A stretch of DNA of 64,000 nt from positions 1,116,001 through 1,180,000 of the forward strand of contig NZ_RJJY01000001.1 in assembly GCF_003751085.1 (NCBI RefSeq), given 5' to 3'. Shown piece by piece: positions 57,141-64,000 of this stretch; positions within the stretch are counted from its first letter, which is position 1, and each line of letters starts with the position of its first letter. Source of the stretch: Micromonospora sp. Llam0. GTDB taxonomy: Bacteria > Actinomycetota > Actinomycetes > Mycobacteriales > Micromonosporaceae. Under the pieces are notes generated by a model that worked only from the letters and a program-made list of their open reading frames with translations, was not told the DNA's origin and made no database searches. A program made the position numbers and the translations under genes.

Positions 57141-60100
57141 CGACCGCGACCCTCGTCGGGGGGTTCAACGCCACGACAGATGTCGCCGTTGGCAAACGCA
57201 AGTGGAACGGCGGCGACGACAGCTTCTTCACTGGTCTCGTCGACAACGTGCGCTTCTACAACTTCGTCGAGACCCCGGCGAATCTCGCTGAGCTCGCCGT
57301 ACCGCTGCCGCCGACAGTCACCTTTCCCAACGGCAGCGACGTCAGTGCTGGCGGCCAGCTCACCGTCCAGCTTGACGCGGGTGGGGACACGAATGTCACC
57401 TCGTTCCAGTACAGCATCGACGGTACTGGGCTGGGCAGCACGGTGAACGCGACCGTTGCAGGCGGCAGCGCGACGGTGACCGTCAACGTTGGCAGCGTCA
57501 TGGGGGAGCGGCCCGTCTACGCGGTCGCGGTCGACGGCGGCGGCCGGGTCAGCTCTGTGAACGAAGGCATTTTCACGGTGACGTCCGCAGCGAGTCTGTC
57601 CGGCACGGTGTGGAACGCATTCTTTCTCCCACAGGCCGGCGTCGTCGTCCAGCTGCAGCCTGGTGGCCACCAGGCCACCTCGGGGTCCGACGGCAGCTAC
57701 GCGGTGACCGGGTTCGCTCCCGGCTCATACACCATCACCGCAACCTTCGGCGGCCGATGCGGCGAGGTGTTTAGCGGACCAATTACGATCAGCGGTCAGG
57801 ACGAAACGTTCGACATTTTCCTCTCCGCGTTCAGCGACGATCTCGGCCACACCTGCGCCGAGCAGACCACCGCGTTCACCGCCGCATCCAGCGCACTAAC
57901 CTTGACCGGCGACGACGCCGTTGCCACCGTGGAACTGCCGTTCGCGTTCCCGTTCTACGGCGGTGCCTACCTAAGCGCGTGGGTGGACACCAACGGGTTG
58001 CTCTCCTTCACCGACCCCGGTGGCTCGCACCCGTACAGCGGCCAGCAGCCGGCTCCGGTCGCGCCGGCTGCGGCGGTCGCCCCGTTCTGGGACGACCTGG
58101 TCGTTGACGCCTCAGCGAGCGTGCGTACCGCGACCACCGGAAGCGGCACCGGAGAACGGTTCGTCGTCGAGTGGCGCAACGTCCACCGCAAGGGCAACAC
58201 CGCGCAGCGGCTGTCCTTCCAGGCGATCCTCGCCCCCAACGGCACCGTGACCACCAACTACGACCAGATCGACAACGCCGCCGAACAGGGCGCCCACGCG
58301 GTCGTCGGCATCGAGGCACCCGAAGGCCAGGACCGGCTGCACTACTCCGTCGCCGAGCCGGTACTGGCGAGCGCCAAGGCGATCACCTTCACCCGCCCCG
58401 ACGCCGTCGGTGAGCTGGAGCTGCACAGCCTGTCCGGTACGTTGACCAACGCCGTCGGCGCAGCGGTGGTCGGTGCCACGGTCATCCTGGACCCGACCGG
58501 GGTCAGTACCACGACCGGTGCCGGTGGCGCGTACAACTTCACCGGCCTGGTGGCGGACAGCTACACCGTCGAGGTGCGGATGGCCGGACGGTGCGGCGCA
58601 GTCGTCCGCGAGCAGGTGGAGCTCTTCGCCGACCTGGTGTCTGACCTGCAGCTGGGTCCGGACTATGGCGGCCTGGGCTACGCCTGCAGCACCGGGTCGT
58701 CCGGGTTCGTCGCCGCGTCTACAGCGCTGGCGCTGACCGGCGACGACGCGGCGACCATGGTCACCCTGCCGTTCCCGGTACGCTTCCACGGCGAGACGTA
58801 CACCAGCGGACGGGTACACACGAACGGTTTGGTGAGTTTCGGCAGCGTGTCCGGTGAGCCGGACACCTGGGCGAACCCGACGATGCCGACGACGGCGGCG
58901 CCGAACGCCGTGGTGGCCCCGTTCTGGGACGATCTGGAGGTCGACGCGTCGGCCAGCATCCGTACCCAGACGCTGGGCAGCGCACCGAATCGGTCGTACG
59001 TGGTCGAGTGGCGCAACGTCGGATTCCGACCGACCAACGCCCAGCGGATCACCTTCGAGGTGATCTTCCACGAGGACGGAAGGATCGCATTCCACTACGG
59101 GGCCATGTCGACCCCGATCCAGCAGGGCTCGGCTGCGACGGTCGGCCTGGAGAACGCCTCCGGCACGGTGGCGGCGCTGTACTCCTTCCACGAGGCCGCG
59201 CTGACCGCTAACAGTTCGATCACCTACACCCCGGCGCCGGCCGGAACGGTTCAAGGGGTGCTGACCACGGCAGTCACCGGTGCCCCGGTGGCCGGGGCGA
59301 CGGTGACGTTGAACCCGGGCAACCGCAGCGCCACCACCGCCGCCGACGGCAGCTATCAGTTCGCCACCGTTCCAGTGGGCGAATACAAGGTCGTCGCGTC
59401 CACCGGCGACAACCGGTGTGCCGGCCAGTACGCCCGAGAGACGATGAACCACCCCGGCGGCACCTCCGACGTGGACCTGTCGGTGATGGTCGACGGCGAC
59501 GAGTTCGGCTACAAGTGCACCACCGCAGCGCAGACCTTCATCCCCGGTGACGTCGTCGAGGCCTGGCAGGGCGACGAGACGGTATGGCAGAAGAACCCGC
59601 CATTCCCGGTCAAGCTCTACGGTGAGTCGTACACGTCGGCGTGGATCAGCGCCAACGGCCTGATCAGCTTCAAGGACCCGGCGTACTTCGGCTGGATCGG
59701 TTCCTGGCCGGGCCCGATCCCGTCGCCGGCGGTGGATGGCTCACCGAACGCGGCGGTCTACGTGCTGTGGGACGACTGGGTGGTCGACGCCCAGGCCCGG
59801 ATTGCGACCAGGATCAGCGGCACCGCCCCGAACCGGCAATGGGTCGTGGAGTGGCGCAACGTCCACATCTACGGCGACACGAACACGCGGGCCACCTTCG
59901 AGGTCGTCTTCTCCGAGAACGGCCAGATCATGCTCGCATACGCCGACATCGACCCAGCGAAGTCGATCGAACGCGGCGGTGAGGGCACCGTCGGGATCGA
60001 GAACGGCGACGGCTCCATCGGCTTCCAGTACCTGTTCCGTGAGCCGTGGCTTGCCTCCGGCCAGGGCATCACGTTCACCCCCAACCCGCCCGGACTGGGC

Positions 60101-60928
60101 AGCGTCGCCGGCACCGTCACCTGTGCGGGAACACCGGTCGCCGGAGCCACCGTGGCGGTCGCGGACAAGACGACCACCACCGCTCCCAACGGCACCTACC
60201 AGGTCACAGCGGTGCCTGCCGGCACTTGGGCCGCGATCGCCACCGTGCCGAGCGGCGCCTGCCGCGGGTCGGACGCGCGCCAAGTGGTGGTCGGCACCAA
60301 CACCCAGGTAACCGCCGACTTCGGCCTAGCCGTCACCGCTACCGGCGGCGGCTACCAGTTGGCCGAGCAACCCGTCGCCTACACCGCCGCCAACGGCACC
60401 CTATTGTCCCTGACCGGTGACGACGCCTACACCTCGGTCGCACTTCCCTTCCCAGTGACCCTCTACGGCCAGACGTACTCCACCGGTTGGGTGGACAGCA
60501 ACGGACTGGTCAGCTTCATCAACCCCGGCGAGCCCGCACCGGACGCGTGGCCGATCCCGTCACCCGCCGGCGCTGAGCAACCCAACGCCGCGCTGTACCC
60601 GTTCTGGCACGACTGGGTCGTCGATGCCAATGCCAGCGTCCGCACTGCTGTCCGTGGCACGGCGCCCAACCGGCAGTTCGTCATCGAGTGGCGCAACGTC
60701 CACTCGTACGAGGACCCCCGTACCCGCGTCACCTTCCAGGCCATCATCGACGAAGCCGGCGGCTACAGCTTCGCCTACACCGACAACGACGGCACGTTCC
60801 TCGAACGTGGCGGCGGCGCCACCATCGGCATCGAAAACGCCGACGGCACCGCCGCGATCCAGTACACGTACCGGCAACCCGTGCTCCGGCCCGGAGTGGG
60901 CCTGCGGTTCACCGCTCCCACGTCCTGA
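57141..60928 (+). pseudogene. Giant secreted protein, 3' fragment with four repeated modules
   Basis: Continuation of the interrupted gene (codon frame starting GCG at 57140). The end of the LamG domain (VGGFNATTDVAVGKRKWNGG) is followed by a bacterial Ig-like strand block. Four modules of about 270 residues come next (about 57880-58425, 58720-59240, 59540-60090, 60390-60920). Each contains a nidogen-like segment LTGDDA.....LPF.F.FYG..Y and FWDDLVVDASASVRT..VVEWRNV, and is separated from the next by carboxypeptidase-regulatory-like beta domains (for example VAGATVTLNPGNRSATTAAD). Signature residues WDDL and EWRN recur in all modules. The fragment has no start of its own; without its signal peptide it would not be secreted even if translated. 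Confidence 0.8.
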
Positions 60929-60980
60929 TCGCACTGACCTGACTCGTATGATCCATCCCTCTGAGGACCCGGAGGTCGCG

Positions 60981-63900
60981 GTGCAGGAAGACCTGCTCCC
61001 ATTTTCGCTGCCACTGGTCCGGCGCAGCCCGGCCCAGAAACTTCGGTGGATCGTCGCTACTGCACTGGCGGGTGTACTGGCCGCGAATCTACTGGTGCAG
61101 GCGCCGTCGGCCACGACTGCGCAGGCGGCCCACGCCGCCCAGCCCCCGGCGGTCGAGGAAGTGCCAAGTGTTCCGGTCGCCGCAGTTGCGGCCAACGAAC
61201 CGGACCCGGTCAAGCCGTTGCCGCCAGCCAGCAACAAACCGGCACCGGTCTGGCCAGACGGCGGCGTCGCCTTCACGGACTTGGTGGCGGCCCGAGGCGG
61301 TATGACGGTGCGACCCGGCGGTCTGCCGGTGCAGGTGACCGCGTCCGACGACGGGTCGGCCCGGTCGGCGGGCAATCGGCCCGAGCGGCGGCCCGAGCGG
61401 GTGCGGGTCGAGGTGCTGGACCGAGCGGCGACCGTGCAGGCAGGTGTCCGAGGAGTGCTTCTTCGGCTCGCACCGGAAGGGGACGCAACCGACGGTGAAG
61501 TGTCGGTCAGCGTCGACTACGGTGCGTTCGCCACAGCGTACGGCGCTGACTGGGCGAGTCGGCTGCGGCTGGTCAGCATGCCGGACTGTGCGATGACCTC
61601 CGCAGCGGGGGATTGCGCCGGCAATGCCTTGCCTGGCCGCAACGACCTGGCCGCTACGACGGTGACAGCAACGGTACCGCTGGCGGCGAGCGGCAGTCTG
61701 GTCGCCCTGGTAGCGGGACCTTCAGGCCCAGCCGGGGACCTGGCCGCGACCTCGCTTCTGCCGTCGTCGACCTGGGCAGTCGGCGGCAACTCCGGCACCT
61801 TCAGCTGGTCGCATCCGATGCGGGTGCCGCCTGCGGCCGGCGGTCTGGCTCCGTCGGTGTCGCTTGCGTACTCGTCGCAGTCAGTCGACGGTCGTCACGC
61901 GGCGTCCAACAACCAGCCGTCGTGGATCGGTGAAGGATTCGACACATCAGGTGGCGGGTTCATCGAGCGGCGGTACCGGGCGTGCGCCAACGACATGGGC
62001 GGGCAGGCCAACAACACCGTCAAGACCGGCGACCTGTGCTGGGAAACCGACAACGCCGTCCTGTCGATGTTCGGCCGCGGCGGAGAACTGATCTACAACG
62101 CGCAGGAGAGCCGTTGGCACCTGCGCAACGACGAGGGCTCCCGGATCGAACGGAAAACCGGCGCGACCAACGGTGACAACAACGGCGAGTACTGGGTGCT
62201 CACCACGACAGACGGGGTCCAGTACTGGTTCGGGGTCAACCGGCTGCCGGGCTGGGCGTCGGGTAACCCGGTCACGAACTCAGCCTGGAACGTTCCAGTC
62301 TTCGGCAACGACCCGAACGAGCCGTGCCGTGCCGCCACCTTCGCCAACTCACACTGCATGCAGACCTGGCGGTGGAATCTCGACTACATCGTCGATCTGC
62401 ACGGGAACTCAGTCTCCTACTGGTACAGCAAGGAGGCCAACCAGTACGGGCGTAACCTCGTCGCCACTGACGCGGCGAGCTATGACCGGGGCGGCTGGCT
62501 CGACCGGATCGACTACGGTACCCGTCGGGTCAGCGGGGTCGACTCAGTGTTTGCGACCCCGGCCCCGGCGCGAGTCGACTTCGCGGTGGCGGATCGCTGT
62601 CTGAGCAATTGCGGCGTGCACGACGAAGCGCACTGGCCAGACACGCCCTGGGATTCGGAGTGCACGGGCTCATCGTGTAACGAGGTGCTCTGGCCGACAT
62701 TCTGGAGCACCAAGCGACTGGCCAGTGTTACGACCCAGGTCCGCTCCGGCGGAGCGTACGACAACGTCGAGCGGTGGACACTCACCCACACATTCCCGGA
62801 TCCGGGTGATGGTACCCGGGCAGGACTTTGGCTGTCCACGATCACTCAGACGGGTCTTGTCGGTGCGGCCATCAGCATGCCGGCGATCGAGTTCACCGAG
62901 GTGCAGCTCGCAAACCGGGTCGACACCAACGACTTCGCACCGGCAATGAACTGGCTGCGCATCACGCGGATTCGTCATCAGAGCGGCGGAACCACCAACA
63001 TCACGTACTCCGGAGAGGACTGTGTCGCGGGGCAGACGCCGACGCCGCACACCAACACCCGGCTTTGCTACCCGGTGCTCTGGACACCGGAGGGCTACCA
63101 GCAGCCGGTGACCGACTGGTTCCAGAAGTACGTTGTGACCAAGATCTACGAGACTGACCACACCGGTGGCGGACCACCTCAGGGCAGCCCACCCACGGTT
63201 TACTCGTACAGCTACCTCGATGGAGCGGCCTGGCGATACAGCGATGACGACGGGCTGATCGATTCGGACAGCCGCACCTGGTCGGGCTACCGTGGCTTCA
63301 AGCGGGTGGGCGTCACGGTCGGCGACCCCGGTGAGCAGACCTACACCGAGACCCGATTCTTCCAGGGCATGCACGGCGACCGGGCCGGCCCGGCCGGCGG
63401 GACCCGGACGGTCACTATCGACGGCATCAACGATGAGGACTGGTACGTCGGGCTGGCCAGGGAGACCAGGTCGTTGAACGGGCCTGGCGGTGCGGTGGTG
63501 TCCCGGCAGGTGAATGATCCGTGGGCATCGCCGGTCACTGCGTCGCGGACCGTCAACGGGCAGACGGTGACGGCCCGGTTTACCCGGGTGGGCTCGGTCC
63601 GCTACTACACGGCGTTGGACGCTGGCCGGGGCGAAAGGTCAACCCGAGTGGTGGCGACCTACGACCTGCACGGCATGGCGGCAACCGTCGATGATCACGG
63701 TGACGTGAACATCAGCGGCGACGAGCAGTGCACCAAGCTCGACTACACGCCCCGCAACGAGTCGAACTGGCTGATGGACCGTCCACACCGGGTGCAGTCC
63801 TACGCTGTCGGCTGCGCAGTCACCAGCGGCACCCTCGCTGAGGCTGACGTGCTGGGGGAGATGCGCACTCTATACGACGGCAACGCGTTTGAGACGGTAC

Positions 63901-64000
63901 CGACCCGGGGGCTCGCGACCCGGGCCGACGAGATGTCGGCCTGGAACAACGGTGCATCGACTTTTGTCACGGTGAGCCAGTCGAGCTATGACGCCCATGG
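60981..64000 (+). CDS. RHS/YD-repeat-type large secreted protein (3' end outside the window)
   Basis: Open to the window end (over 1000 codons). GTG 60981 has GGAGG 5 bases upstream; an ATG at 60948 is a weaker alternative. A hydrophobic export segment (RWIVATALAGVLAANLLVQA) is followed by a low-complexity Pro/Ala linker, then the N-terminal core found in actinobacterial RHS/polymorphic-toxin proteins: SWSHPMRVPPAAGGLAPSVS, LAYSSQSVDGRHAASNNQPS, WIGEGFDTSGGGFIERRY. Later strands (TLYDGNAFETVPTRGLATRA) lead into the YD-repeat region. The expected C-terminal toxin or HINT domain is not in view. It follows the interrupted giant gene by 52 bases and probably formed one operon with it. Confidence 0.8.
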   Translation, partial: MQEDLLPFSLPLVRRSPAQKLRWIVATALAGVLAANLLVQAPSATTAQAAHAAQPPAVEEVPSVPVAAVAANEPDPVKPLPPASNKPAPVWPDGGVAFTDLVAARGGMTVRPGGLPVQVTASDDGSARSAGNRPERRPERVRVEVLDRAATVQAGVRGVLLRLAPEGDATDGEVSVSVDYGAFATAYGADWASRLRLVSMPDCAMTSAAGDCAGNALPGRNDLAATTVTATVPLAASGSLVALVAGPSGPAGDLAATSLLPSSTWAVGGNSGTFSWSHPMRVPPAAGGLAPSVSLAYSSQSVDGRHAASNNQPSWIGEGFDTSGGGFIERRYRACANDMGGQANNTVKTGDLCWETDNAVLSMFGRGGELIYNAQESRWHLRNDEGSRIERKTGATNGDNNGEYWVLTTTDGVQYWFGVNRLPGWASGNPVTNSAWNVPVFGNDPNEPCRAATFANSHCMQTWRWNLDYIVDLHGNSVSYWYSKEANQYGRNLVATDAASYDRGGWLDRIDYGTRRVSGVDSVFATPAPARVDFAVADRCLSNCGVHDEAHWPDTPWDSECTGSSCNEVLWPTFWSTKRLASVTTQVRSGGAYDNVERWTLTHTFPDPGDGTRAGLWLSTITQTGLVGAAISMPAIEFTEVQLANRVDTNDFAPAMNWLRITRIRHQSGGTTNITYSGEDCVAGQTPTPHTNTRLCYPVLWTPEGYQQPVTDWFQKYVVTKIYETDHTGGGPPQGSPPTVYSYSYLDGAAWRYSDDDGLIDSDSRTWSGYRGFKRVGVTVGDPGEQTYTETRFFQGMHGDRAGPAGGTRTVTIDGINDEDWYVGLARETRSLNGPGGAVVSRQVNDPWASPVTASRTVNGQTVTARFTRVGSVRYYTALDAGRGERSTRVVATYDLHGMAATVDDHGDVNISGDEQCTKLDYTPRNESNWLMDRPHRVQSYAVGCAVTSGTLAEADVLGEMRTLYDGNAFETVPTRGLATRADEMSAWNNGASTFVTVSQSSYDAH

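Overview
The window is very GC-rich DNA with dense GTG/ATG starts, overlapping stop-start junctions, Lsr2, a conservon (cvnABCD), twin-arginine signals, TAGGAT-like -10 boxes and leaderless starts. This fits a filamentous actinomycete. The mix of plant-polysaccharide enzymes, a small class II/class I diterpene cluster and an ApbE/ferric-reductase operon suggests the family Micromonosporaceae, but that placement is inference.

Layout. 0-2.2 kb: the 3' end of a PL11 rhamnogalacturonan lyase and a solitary PemK/MazF-like protein. 2.3-8.8 kb: a GT4 glycosyltransferase, a divergent pair of secreted DUF4360 proteins, a two-gene unit (Rv2525c-like glycoside-hydrolase-domain protein plus a degenerate M15-type protein), and a threonine-dehydratase-like PLP enzyme. 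8.8-10.0 kb: the most unusual locus, a conserved actinobacterial protein of unknown function (DUF7873-like) followed on the same strand by a structured non-coding region. That region holds two canonical tRNA elbow/acceptor modules arranged inside out: T-arm, 3' acceptor strand and CCA lie upstream of the 5' acceptor strand and D-arm. 10.3-15.1 kb: a GH6 cellulase with CBM2, a second secreted CBM2-like protein and a secreted metzincin protease. 15.3-17.9 kb: an ApbE / ferric-reductase-like / ferredoxin redox operon. 18.0-20.5 kb: a DUF2726 protein, lsr2, a possible leaderless micro-gene and DoxX. 20.7-24.6 kb: a complete conservon. 24.8-33.8 kb: a terpenoid cluster (P450, class I synthase and class II cyclase in one translationally coupled operon; divergent sulfatase-like membrane protein, polyprenyl-synthase homologue and FAD oxidoreductase).

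35.2-51.7 kb is one long co-directional operon: oligopeptide-type ABC importer (binding protein, two permeases, fused double ATPase), HyuA, two tandem HyuB paralogues, an amidohydrolase, a SnoaL-like protein, a quinone-oxidoreductase-like enzyme, a TIGR04076 protein, an LLM flavin oxidoreductase and a formamidase-like hydrolase with an odd N-terminal domain. A convergent XRE-cupin regulator follows. It reads as an uptake-plus-catabolism island for an amide or cyclic-amide compound, substrate unknown.

52.7-64 kb holds a giant secreted DNRLRE/LamG/four-module surface protein gene. An IS4-family element with 26-bp inverted repeats and an exact 11-bp target duplication has split it, apparently recently. 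The start of a large RHS/YD-type secreted protein runs off the window end.
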